A stretch of 64,000 bases of DNA from Nymphaea colorata. Taxonomy: Eukaryota > Streptophyta > Magnoliopsida > Nymphaeales > Nymphaeaceae. Positions 46,685-56,559 of the stretch are shown in pieces. The translations under genes and the position numbers were made by a program. The notes under the pieces were generated by a model. The model was given only the letters and a program-made list of their open reading frames with translations, was not told the DNA's origin and made no database searches. Each line of letters begins with the position of its first letter. The stretch's first letter is position 1. The DNA is taken from NCBI RefSeq assembly GCF_008831285.2, contig NC_045147.1, forward strand, positions 11,907,427 through 11,971,426. Direction: 5' to 3'.

Positions 46685-49600
46685 CTACATATCCATTAAA
46701 GGGGATGGGAACACTATAAGAGGTACAGCTTTATGTAGTGTTATCCCGAACTTGGCGTCTACGTTAACTCGCTCTGGTTCGATCCCCTGCGGAAGCTCCC
46801 ATGAAAAGGCTTGCAGCAAAGAAGCGAGTACCAAGTGAACCATTCGGTGCCCCAACGCCATGCCGACGCACATTCTCCTTCCTGCTCCAAAGGGGATGAA
46901 TCCAAAGGGGATGAATTGGAAGTTCTTTCCTTTAAAATCAATGTTTGAACTGATAAATCTCTCGGGAGTAAAAGACGTCGGGTTTTCCCAGTACGAAGCA
47001 TCACGGCCGATAGCCCAAGCATTGACAACCACCTGGGTGTGTTTGGGGATGATGAACCCACCAACTCGTTTAGTGACATCTGCTCGGTGTGGTATGAGCA
47101 AGGGAGCAGGCGGGTGTAGCCTTAAGGTCTCTTTCACGACCGCCTGCAAGTATGGGAGCCGTGGGATGTCCGACTCTTGGACGACACAATCTATGCCGAC
47201 GGTCTGTTTTATCTCGGACTGAGCTGCAGCCATCTTGTTCGGGTGGCGAAGAAGTTCTGTCATGGCCCATTCCACTGTGATGCTGCTTGTGTCGGTTCCA
47301 GCGACAAAGAGGTCCTGTTAAATGCACCAAGATGACAGGGGCTTTTATAAGATGACCGTCACAGATCGAAAAAGGGAGAAAGTACATATTAGTAATTGTT
47401 CCTTGCCGAGCAGAACTGTAATTTCAAAATTTTAATAATAGCAAAAATATAATTTTTAAAATTTTTTATGTATGTTAAACTAAGATTTTTAAATTTTATA
47501 TATATACTTTTTATTTTTTAAAAAATGTGAAGGGAGACCTTGGCATCTGCTGGCACCCTTTTTTCCATCCCTATTCATAGAGTCGCTAGCAGACACCAGC
47601 ATAAAAAGGGAGTTGTGGAAATCCATGTGATTATCAAAAGAAGGAAAAAGTTAAGATTAGTGCACATAAAATTTAAAAAAAAAAAATTGGAGGAGACAAT
47701 ATCCGAAACCCTCTCTCTAATAATCTTTTGGGGGATAGAAATCTATTAATGTGTTTGGAGAATAGAAAGAGTATTTTATCTTACCATACAAAAAAAAGTT
47801 TATGAAGTTATTAATGGTTTGACATATATAAAAAGAACGAGAGTTTTGATTCCGGTCCCAACAAACTGAAAATATCAAGGACAAGGTGAGATAAAATACA
47901 GTTTTGCTGTAAAAAAATGAAAAATTACAAAAATACGTTCAATACGTAATTGCATTTAACTGTTAACAAGAACATAATGAATTAAAAAAACCCATATATA
48001 AGCGTATTGTTTGTTATATTGATTTCTATAACAAATTGCAGAATCATCACTTGTATTTTTCGCTCATGTAAAAAACTAAAAGGTGACTAAACTACTCGCC
48101 AGGAGGCGCTTTTGGATGTATTAAGAAAATTTTGTTAACAAAAAAGCCCACCAATACAAAAGTTGATTTGACCTAAAAAAATCGTAGTTTTACCTAAATC
48201 CTGAAAAATATCCACATTTGAAGGTAGAACTTTTTCTTATTTTGTGTGAACAGTTTTTTTTTTTTTTTTTACGTGGCTTCAAGATCAAGGTGAAACTTAT
48301 TCATTTAATATTGAAAAAGTTGTCACTACCTTCACGTTAGAAAGATTGTCCATCTTCTGAAGGCAAAATTTTCTTTTGTTTTAAGATCGAAGTAAATGTT
48401 CGCTGAGGATCTGTTTTGAATACATGTAATTCTTTATTGTAGAGCTGAAACTTTAGTTCAATTTCGACTAAGAGTTTCAGTTGTAGACAAACACAGAGTT
48501 TTCCCGTGACACAAACACACACAGAGTGCTTTAATCCGGAGAGTTTTGAATCTATTATGGAGCTTTAGTACCTAAACAAGTGAAACTTGAATGTTGAAAT
48601 AAATTTTTTGCTAATTAATTTTTTAATACTTAAAACAAAGTCTCAAGAAATCGAACGATAAAGTAAATAAAAGGTGAAACAAAATTTCAACAAAAAAAAA
48701 GTACATGGCACTAAATGCGAATTTTAAGCCCAGTGAATAGTTTCATAATTCAAACAGGGCCTCGCAGGATAAAAATTTTTAGTTTTACAACTTTCCTTAC
48801 AATCCAATCTCCCCAACTTTTTCAACCTAAAAGTGGATCCATTTTTCATGAATTTGACTCTTTCCAGTATAATAGAAAAACAAAAGAAACTCCACTACTT
48901 TTATATAGAAAGTAACTTGAACCTATATTTAGAGAAAAAGAAAAAAAAGAATCCAACGTTTTCCAAAAGAAGAAGACAGAAAGAAAAAGTAAAGGATGAT
49001 TTGATAAGGGTAGGTGGAATCGGTACCGTGATGATGGGCTTGATGTTCTGTCTAGTGAAGCCGGAGTTTGGGGTCTCCACAAGTCGGAGCAGCACGTCCA
49101 AGAAATCCTCCCTCTCTTTCTTCCACCCTTCTGTTGCAGCGCCATGCGACTGGGATCGCTTCTCCATCAATTCGTCAAGGATAGCATCCGTTTGCTTTAA
49201 TAGAGTCTGAACTCGCCTTCTAAGGCCCTGAGGATCCACCAATCTTAGCATCGGAAAGTAGTCAGCAACGTTCGGCTTCCTGCCTGCCTCTATCAACCCC
49301 CACAACACGCCCTGGAACTCTCCCGTCGACTCCGATTCCAAGTCCACCACGTCCTCTGAGAACACTGTACTGGACAACAAATTGAGAGCCATTTTGAAGA
49401 CGCACTGACTGATGTTGACCGGACGTCCGGCCAACGAAGCCATGTGGATGTGTTTGAGGAGCACTCGCACCTTCTCCTCCCGGAGCCCCCTCATGGCCTC
49501 CAGCTTCTTAGGCGCGAACAACTAGTTATTGCAGACGCGTCTTATTTCCCGCCATCTCGGGCAATTCTGGTTCATTATGATGGACGAATCGGGGTAGTCG

Positions 49601-49920
49601 CACACGTTGACTGCATCCATGATGGTCCGGCCGGCAAAGTCCTGGTCGTGCTTCAGCAGAACCTCCTCCGCCATCTCCGCCGAGGACACCACCACAGTGG
49701 TCGTCAGCCCAAGGCGAAGGCTCATTAGGGATCCATACCGCTTGGAGAGCTTAGCCAAAGACTCATTGGGCATATTGCCAAGCTGGAACAGAGAACCGAC
49801 CACCGGCAAACCCACGGGGCCTGGTGGTAGCTTGCTGGTTTTCCAAGAAATGAGATGGTAGAAGATGACAAAGGATAGCAAGATGCAGACACAAGGTACC
49901 AAATCACAAAGGGCAGCCAT
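46685..49920 (-). pseudogene. Cytochrome P450 E, single nonsense codon
   Basis: Exon 1 (49027-49920) is collinear with B exon 1 over all 298 codons but has TAG at 49524-49522 (codon 133) where B has GAG, ending the protein just after the C-helix. Exon 2 (46685-47314, 209 codons plus stop) is open with AGTDTSS, ETLR, PERF and heme cysteine. It contains a 15-bp in-frame duplication giving FIPFGFIPFGAGRRMCVG. Splice sites (donor ACG|GTACCG, acceptor TTTAACAG|GAC) and a TATA box are intact. The gene must have died recently. It could be functional in other individuals, or the stop could be a sequencing error. Confidence 0.85.
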
Positions 49921-49980
49921 TTATTTCTGCTAGCTGCTATTATTTGTTCCTCTCCCTTCATTCTCCACTGCCTTGATCGC

Positions 49981-49990
49981 TTTATAAAAG
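49981..49990 (-). promoter_or_regulatory. TATA box of P450 E
   Basis: The minus-strand sequence CTTTTATAAA lies about 60 bp before the ATG, matching A and B. Confidence 0.6.
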
Positions 49991-50571
49991 GCTCCCCGGG
50001 CATGCAAGTACGTCATTTAATGTCACACCATTCCAGACGGCTCCCAGAGAAGACAGACACTGATCAATGATTATCGCTTAGTCACTGTTTGGCAATGGAA
50101 ATAGTAACATATTATTCAATTATACCTACCCCACAGACTGTTCGTTAATCACACGATTTCATGTTGAGGAACATAAAGTAAAATTAGTCTTAAAATGTAA
50201 CTAGAGAAAAACACACAAAGTTGACAATGAATTGGCTGTAAATATTGAGATTGAGGTACCTCTCTCTCTCTCGCGAGTGCGCTTATGCATGCAAGGTTCC
50301 AAGCGCAAATCGCTAATTATATACATAGCCAAATCGCACTCAAACTATGATACATGTCAATATATACTTAAGAAAATGAAATTCTTTACATGTACAAATA
50401 GATTTAGGTGCATGTCTTCTTCATTGAAAGCCATACTCATGGTATTTAAGGACTCATCCTATATTATCAAACTATCAACCATGTGGGGATAGTTTTTAGT
50501 AAGACAACTATTACCTCCGTTAGAAATAGATTTAGCCAGTTCTATCTTCTTTCCTCTCTCCTCCCCCAATT

Positions 50572-50583
50572 TGGTATCAGAGT
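50572..50583 (+). promoter_or_regulatory. Pararetroviral primer-binding site (tRNA-iMet)
   Basis: TGGTATCAGAGT matches 11 of 12 bases of the tRNA-iMet complement (TGGTATCAGAGC) used by plant pararetroviruses and many LTR elements. It lies upstream of, not after, the 150-bp repeat, which fits a pararetrovirus genome start and not an LTR element. Confidence 0.75.
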
Positions 50584-50590
50584 TAGATAA

Positions 50591-50741
50591 TAAGTTTGTC
50601 TAAGTATAGTCTAGATAGTCTCATGGAGCCTATTCCAGAGACAATAAGTGATCTAGCCAGTTCAGCTTCGGGAGAAGTTGGTGAAATACTTATAAGTATG
50701 TTTATTTTCATGTTGATGGAATAAAAGATTATTTTCCTTAC
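50591..50741 (+). repeat. Pararetrovirus end repeat, left copy
   Basis: This 151-bp sequence (TAAGTTTGTCTAAG ... TTATTTTCCTTAC) is repeated directly at 56067-56213 with about 10% differences and a 4-bp indel. It contains ATGGAGCCTATTCCAGAG, a short leader ORF start. Confidence 0.9.
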
Positions 50742-50958
50742 AAGTTGTTGTTAACTAGTTGATTGTGAAGCATGTGATAGTATAAGTTTTATTTCTATGT
50801 TTTAATAGTTGCTAGAACCCCAACTTATAATATAAGAACATTGGTAAAATAAGAGGTCTTAAGGTGTAACCCAAGAGGCAGAGACCCAGACGAGTACCCA
50901 CAAACGCAGAGGCCGATAGGGGAAAGCAGAGGCCGATAGGGAAAAGTGAGATGGTCAT

Positions 50959-51354
50959 ATGATGAAGGAAACACTTGATAGAAGAGTCTTGAGCCAATTA
51001 ACTCTTATATTATCAAAAGGGATATTTCAATTATTGCAAAGTGATAGTTATATGACACTACAACACATATTCTGTAATGAGCTTGTTCACACTTCTCAGA
51101 TGGAAAATATTATCTCCACATACATGGAAAAAACAGAATTTCAAAAAATACAAAATGATTTACAAATACTTTTAGAAAATAAAAAAAGAATCAGTTACCA
51201 GTTAATAGACATAATAAGGAAAATGGATAACAAAAAACCAGAAGTACAAAAGGTAGAATTCAAACATAATAAAACTTATATATCAGAAAATATAGTAAAA
51301 AGAGAAATAAAATATTTGGTTGCTATGTATAACCCATATCTTATAATAGGATGA
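50959..51354 (+). CDS. Pararetrovirus small ORF (coiled-coil-like)
   Basis: The 131-codon open frame is rich in Lys, Ile, Leu, Gln and Asn. It has a heptad-like central part (about residues 50-80, FQKIQNDLQILLENKKRISY) that could form a coiled coil. Its place between leader and capsid region suggests a virion-associated-type or N-terminal capsid-extension protein, but there is no diagnostic motif. It is followed by decayed coding sequence in more than one frame. Confidence 0.5.
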   Translation: MMKETLDRRVLSQLTLILSKGIFQLLQSDSYMTLQHIFCNELVHTSQMENIISTYMEKTEFQKIQNDLQILLENKKRISYQLIDIIRKMDNKKPEVQKVEFKHNKTYISENIVKREIKYLVAMYNPYLIIG

Positions 51355-53107
51355 ATAATAACTGAATCTTTCATATAATGAACAAAAACGAATATGAGAT
51401 AGCATCAACTAAAATATTTAACTTTGGACAAAAATGCAAAATCATAGAATCTTTCCTAGATAGAAAATTCCTAGAATTAAATAGAGATGATCTGTATCTA
51501 ATACTAGATGAAGAAGAAATGAAAACTGAGACAGTTCTATAAAGACTAACAAGACTAAATGAAGAAAACAGACCTAAAAAAGGAAAGATGTAGCAAAATG
51601 AAGGTTGTCTTGTCGATACATCACAATCGGTGTATGGTTGCCCGGCGCATCTAGAAGATAAAATGGACAAAGTAATAGAACTATTAGAAAAAATGATAAT
51701 ACAAATAGACAAAGGATTCGAAACAGTAACTAAGGAACTAACATAAATAAAAACCCAAAATAATCAAACAATAGTAAAATTAGATTATCTGATTGAACAA
51801 AAAACCGAAATAACAGAGATAAATATGGTAAACACAAATGAAAACATATAAGATCAATAAATCGAAACAGAAAACTATGAACCATGTACAACATATACTG
51901 ATCTAATAAACTAACAATAAGATATGGAAATTAATATAAACACCACTCCTAAAGAAGGGATAAAAATAAAAGAAGAATATCATACAGATCCAAAAACTTA
52001 CAAAGGTAATCCTAGTAGAAATAAACATTGTGACGAGTATAGTAAGTCCGAAAGATGGGATAAGATATGGCCATCTAGATTAAAAACAAAGTTTACATAA
52101 AAGATTATTAAAACAAGGACTTAGATAATACAAAGGATATATTACAGAAACTATAGATATGGAAGGCGGAAATAAGTAAGAACATAACAGAAAAAAAGAT
52201 ACATATAAAAGATGTAGCAGTCTACATAGAAAATTCATTTGTAGGAAATGTTTATTTATGGTTTGAACAACTAGCTAGTATTGCCAAAGACTCGCTAAGA
52301 GCCGAAACAGACAGTATAGGTACTACGACAATAAACCCATTAGAAATCCTGAAAAAATATTTAGGATCTATAAAAGCAGAATTTGCACACTCAAATATTG
52401 ACAAAATATATGAGGAACAAATAAAAGTTGAAGCCAAACAAATTCTCCTAAATATAACTATATGTGATATGTGTTATACAGAACAATATATTGAACTATT
52501 TAGTAGATACTATTATCAAGCATGATTAACAAATGATGAAAAAACCAAATATTTAGACTTATTCTTTACAAAATTACCACAATAACTAAATAAAGACTTC
52601 CAACAAAATAAACCTAAGGAAGATACAAGAATAGAATTCTTAAGAACGTGGTACAAAATAACTTGCGAAAATTACATAAAAAATAGAAAATTAAAACTAA
52701 TAATACAATCACCATGCAAATGTTGTGCAAAACACAAAACACCTCAATTAGGATGCAAGACATACTATGAGAAGAATAGGAAGAAAGTAAAATAGTATAG
52801 AAAAATGAAACATTTCGATAATAAATATAAAAATTACAAGAAAAAATATCCTCGAAAGAAGTTTTATATTAAAAACAGAAACAAATATCCTAAAAATCCT
52901 AAATCATGTAAATGTTATAATTCTGGAAAAATAGGACATATAGCAAGAGAATATAGACAGCCAATAAAAACCAAACTATTCAATATTATAGAAGAAGGCT
53001 GTATTAAAATAGACAATATTAGTGAAACAGATATATTGGATCTAGAAACAATATACGAAACAGATAACAGTACTGATATAAATTCAGACTCAGAAAATGA
53101 TGAGTAA
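51355..53107 (+). pseudogene. Pararetrovirus capsid region with zinc knuckle
   Basis: Coding character runs through several frames with stops up to about 52800. Recognisable pieces are a NVYLWFEQLASIAKDSL block (about 52245-52290), a cysteine-rich PCKCCAKHKTPQLGC block (about 52712-52760), and a lysine-rich stretch leading to the zinc knuckle CYNSGKIGHIAREY at 52914-52955. Its second and fourth metal ligands are replaced (Ser and Tyr), so the knuckle is dead. The last open part is 52805-53107 and ends in an acidic tail, as in pararetroviral capsid proteins. Its stop overlaps the next ORF's start. Confidence 0.75.
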
Positions 53108-53850
53108 AGAAATAGAGACACCACAAGAAGTAAAATATCAGGAAGAGCTAACAGAAGATTCTACAATCCAAAGAATTATATTTGATGATAAAATATTTAA
53201 ACAAATCGAAAAACAAGAAATAGACATTAATACAGAAAAAATATTCAAGTTTCCACTTATACGAAAAATACCAGTTATAAAAAACATACTAAAAAATGTA
53301 AAGAAGAATATTATATTATAAACCAAAGAGAACATGTCATAGACATAGACCAAGCAACAGGAACAATGAGAGTACCATTAATAAGTAAACAAAGTAGACA
53401 AGAAGAGTTAAAACAATTGAAACTAAAAACACCAATGAAATATGTATATTTCGAAGGAATAGAGATTCTAGTTAAAGCTTGTTTTAAAGAATGAATTGGC
53501 ACCCCATTAGAATTATATTTATCAGACGATAGAATAATATACCCAGCTAAAAAGGCAATTATAGCAAAAATTAAAGGAAATCTAATATACCAGAAATTAA
53601 AATTCATAATTAAACCCAATTATACAATCAAGTTAACAGATCAAAACATAGATAGAAGTTTGGTATTATATTGAAAACTATCAGAATTAAAATTAGAAAA
53701 AAGATGTAAAGTAATGACAATAAAAGGGAAAAATATGTTTGTACTAACAAATAAACACAAGATTTCAACCAAAGTAAGAACAAATGACACCATCCAAATA
53801 GATAATCCATTCAAACAATTAATTACAATAATACAAGATGATGAACCATA
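53097..53850 (+). pseudogene. Pararetrovirus movement-protein region (30K superfamily)
   Basis: A 74-codon frame starts at 53097, overlapping the capsid stop by 11 bases. After a stop and a frame change, a movement-protein core follows: GIEILVKACFKE, an in-frame TGA at 53492-53494, then GTPLELYLSDDRI. The hydrophobic-KACF and LxDDRI blocks are typical of caulimovirid 30K movement proteins. More stops follow at about 53670 and 53850. It is dead in this copy. Confidence 0.7.
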
Positions 53851-53929
53851 ATATTTAGAACATGAGGAAAGTGAACTACAGATAATTAAACAGAGACTTA
53901 GTGTTAGTAACAATGCTGAATCTAGACGA

Positions 53930-54286
53930 AAATATAATCAATTTTATGTCATAGGAAGTATAGATGACAAATTAAGAAGGATATTAATAGATACAGGATC
54001 AAAAAATAACTATATAACACCAGACATAATGAATAATGATATAGTTTTACCAAGTGAACATCAATATAAAGATATACAAGGTAACATCTTAACAAGTCAA
54101 GGAAAAGTTAGTAAAAAAATAATTATCTCCAATTATACTTTTGAAATACAAAAACAAAGGAATGATGAAAATTCTGAAATTATATTAGGAAACAATTGGC
54201 TTAATAAATATGAAAACTACAAGATAGAAAAAGATATTCTTGAAATTCAAAGTATGGGAAAACGAATCATAATACGAAGAGATTAA
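53930..54286 (+). pseudogene. Retropepsin-like domain 1
   Basis: An open stretch carries ILIDTGSKNNYI (catalytic DTG, about 53980-54015) and, about 60 codons later, IILGNNWLNKY, matching the flap-helix ILGxxWL of gypsy/pararetroviral aspartic proteases. It is encoded after the movement-protein region and ends at TAA, immediately followed by ATG (54287). The catalytic triad is intact. A second such domain follows at 55140-55543. Confidence 0.7.
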
Positions 54287-54535
54287 ATGATTAACAGGAT
54301 AAACCATAACATGTTCAAAGAAGAATGTAGCATACAATGTAACATATGGACAAAAGAAAAACCAGCACACCTATTCAAATTATACATACTCATTAATAGA
54401 TTTATAAATAATATAAGAGAACATACAGAAGAACGGCAAGTTATGTATGCATATTCTCCAACAGATGACTATCAAACTATGGACTATGATGATGAAATAC
54501 TTTGGAAAAATATTGAGAATAGAATGTATGGATAA
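54287..54535 (+). CDS. Pararetrovirus small ORF, unknown
   Basis: An 82-codon open frame starts directly after the preceding TAA (TAAATG) and ends in another TAAATG. It has no motif that I recognise; its second half is acidic (DDYQTMDYDDEILW). It may be part of a once continuous polyprotein or a real short ORF. Confidence 0.4.
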   Translation: MINRINHNMFKEECSIQCNIWTKEKPAHLFKLYILINRFINNIREHTEERQVMYAYSPTDDYQTMDYDDEILWKNIENRMYG

Positions 54536-54784
54536 ATGATCAAATTAGAAAAAGGTATAACTTACATAGTACCAATAAACATAAGAGATAGAAGACAAAT
54601 AATCATTACAAGGAATAAATGGATATTATGGTTAAAGAAAATGATCATAGTAAAACAATTTATAGATAAACTTGTGCACAAAGTATATGATAAATGGATA
54701 AGAGACATCAGAAATATAGAATTAGACGAAACAATGTCAAACATATCCTATGATGAATCAGAATGTTTCCAAGAACTAGTCTAA
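54536..54784 (+). CDS. Pararetrovirus small ORF, unknown
   Basis: An 82-codon open frame abuts the previous stop and overlaps the next frame's start by about 20 bases. It is rich in Ile, Lys, Arg and Trp, with no known motif. Confidence 0.4.
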   Translation: MIKLEKGITYIVPINIRDRRQIIITRNKWILWLKKMIIVKQFIDKLVHKVYDKWIRDIRNIELDETMSNISYDESECFQELV

Positions 54785-55089
54785 AAGCCTTTAATAAAAA
54801 ATGCAGACAAAAATATAGGCAAAAGATAGTAGACAAATTCTTAACATACTGTTTAATAAATAGGTTCAAAGGTAAACTAGCAAAAAAATTTATAGACAAA
54901 AAATTTAAGAAATTTCAAAGAAGTTATAGGCAAGCTCAAGTAGCATTACAAATATTTGAACAAGAAAGACTAATAGCCCAAACTAATTACATAACCTTTG
55001 TAACTAACAAGTATAATCTAACACATAATTATAGTTATAGACTATATGGCCAACCCAACTTTAATACAGATAGTGAAGACAGCGAATGA
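54763..55089 (+). CDS. Pararetrovirus small basic ORF, unknown
   Basis: A 108-codon open frame has a strongly basic N-terminal half (KCRQKYRQKIVDKF, KKFIDKKFKKFQRSYRQAQ) and a short acidic tail (DSEDSE). It may bind nucleic acid; that is inference from charge only. It lies between the two protease-like motifs. Confidence 0.4.
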   Translation: MFPRTSLKAFNKKCRQKYRQKIVDKFLTYCLINRFKGKLAKKFIDKKFKKFQRSYRQAQVALQIFEQERLIAQTNYITFVTNKYNLTHNYSYRLYGQPNFNTDSEDSE

Positions 55090-55139
55090 ATATAACCAAA
55101 GACAAATTCATCTATATACTTGCAAAAATCATACCGAAA

Positions 55140-55543
55140 GGATATAATATAGATATTATACAGCCTATATAGACACAGAAGCCCAGATAAATTTGTGCAA
55201 GAAAAATTGTTTACCAAACAACTTATGGGAAAAATTACAAAATCTATTAAAAGTAAAAGGATTTAACGGAGTCAAGGATACTATACTATACAAAGCTGAA
55301 AATATAATAATCCAAATTTGGAAAAAATTAATTAAGATAAATAGGATATATGTTTTTGAACTACAAAGTAAAGATATCATTCTAGGAATACCATTCTTAA
55401 ATAATTACTTACTGATTAATATAATAGAAAAATATTTTATATTGACAACACCTTGTGGCGACAAAATAAGCGCACTAATAGTAAAAAATAACGAGAGAAA
55501 ACAAACACCATGGAAAAAGGGCAGTAACCAAATTACACAATGA
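55140..55543 (+). pseudogene. Retropepsin-like domain 2 (caulimovirid type)
   Basis: The frame reads AYIDTEAQINLCKKNCLP (about 55160-55215), then FELQSKDIILGIPFLNNY (about 55350-55405), the pattern of badnavirus-type aspartic proteases located just before RT. The active-site DTG is DTE here, which should abolish activity. It continues to a stop at 55543. Confidence 0.65.
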
Positions 55544-55619
55544 TTGGCTAGAGAAAATTAACACAATAATGATACATGTATACAAAATAAATGAACTAAG
55601 CAACATAGAAAAAAGATTA

Positions 55620-56066
55620 GAAAAACTTTACTCAGAAAACCCATTACAATATTGAGAAAAACATAAAACAGAAGTAAAAATAGAATTAATAAACAAAGAT
55701 AGTATAATCACACAACCACCATTAATATACTTACCTGATGATCTTAAAGAATTCGATTTACACATCCAAGAATTATTAAAAGGAAATTATATACAAAAAT
55801 CAAACTCAAAACATAGTAGTCCAGCTTTCATAGTAAATAAACATAGTGAACAAAAAAAAGAAAAAACTAAAATGGTAATAGATTACAGAAACTTGAATGC
55901 TAAAACAAAAACATACAATTATCCAATCCCAAATAAGATTTTAAAATTAAAACAAATATCAGGATATCAATACTTTAGTAAATTCGACTGTAAAAGTGGA
56001 TTTTATCATTTAAAGTTAGATAATGAAAGTAAAAACCTTACATCGTTTACAGTACCTAACGGATAC
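55620..56066 (+). pseudogene. Reverse transcriptase, 5' part only
   Basis: It shows the RT entry (LPDDLKEFDLHIQELLKGNY, SPAFIVNKH), then MVIDYRNLNAKT and motif A YFSKFDCKSGFYHL with its catalytic aspartate (about 55965-56010). It breaks off at FTVPNGY, exactly where the right end repeat begins (56067). Motifs B to E, with YxDD and RNase H, are absent. Confidence 0.85.
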
Positions 56067-56213
56067 TAAGTTTGTCCAAGTATAGTATAGATATTCCCAT
56101 GGAGCCTGTTTCAGAGACAATAAGTGATCTAGCCCGTTCAGCTTTGAGAGAAGTTGACGAAATACTTGTATGTTTATTTTCATGTTGATGGAATAAAAGA
56201 TTATTTTCCTTAC
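56067..56213 (+). repeat. Pararetrovirus end repeat, right copy
   Basis: This is the direct copy of 50591-50741, joined to the truncated RT. Beyond 56213 the sequence no longer matches the virus leader. Confidence 0.9.
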
Positions 56214-56559
56214 CAATCTCCGCTATCAACCATATCATTGGAGTCATATGGAGGCCTAAAAGTCAACAAAAGCGGGTTCACTTTCCTCCCAATCAATCAA
56301 GGCCATTAAGGCTTATCTTGCGGCCTCCACCCAGATTGGTTGATTGGATTTTTGCCAGCTTACTGCCTCAAACTTCCTTTGTTCAAAGGTACGTTAAAGG
56401 AGGGTGTACACACTAACAAACGTACATGGTCTTTGTCTCATTAAACACGACTTAGCTACCATTTCTATCCATTGAATGTAGGTTTTTGAAAAGTTCTAAA
56501 GACAATCTTAAGAAGAAGAAGAAGCTTCATATTTGATCTCATGAAAGACGATAAGTAAA

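Larger units (their letters stand above)
50531..56213 (+). mobile_element. Endogenous pararetrovirus (Caulimoviridae-like), partial and decayed
   Basis: This is an A-rich plus-strand insertion. A tRNA-Met primer site at 50572 is followed by a leader, a small coiled-coil ORF, a capsid region with zinc knuckle, a 30K-type movement-protein region, two retropepsin-like motifs and the start of RT. It has no LTRs and stops inside RT, before YxDD and RNase H, so it cannot encode a replicase. Many internal stops show it is old. The left flank (to about 50527) matches P450 upstream sequence seen also at 10610, so the insertion lies about 0.6 kb upstream of P450 E. The order coat-movement-protease-RT recalls cavemovirus/solendovirus layouts; genus is not determinable. 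Confidence 0.85.

Noticed and set aside
50591-56213. LTR retrotransposon bounded by 150-bp LTRs
   Set aside because: The primer site lies before the left repeat, and there is no polypurine tract before the right one. Capsid, movement and RT features are pararetroviral.
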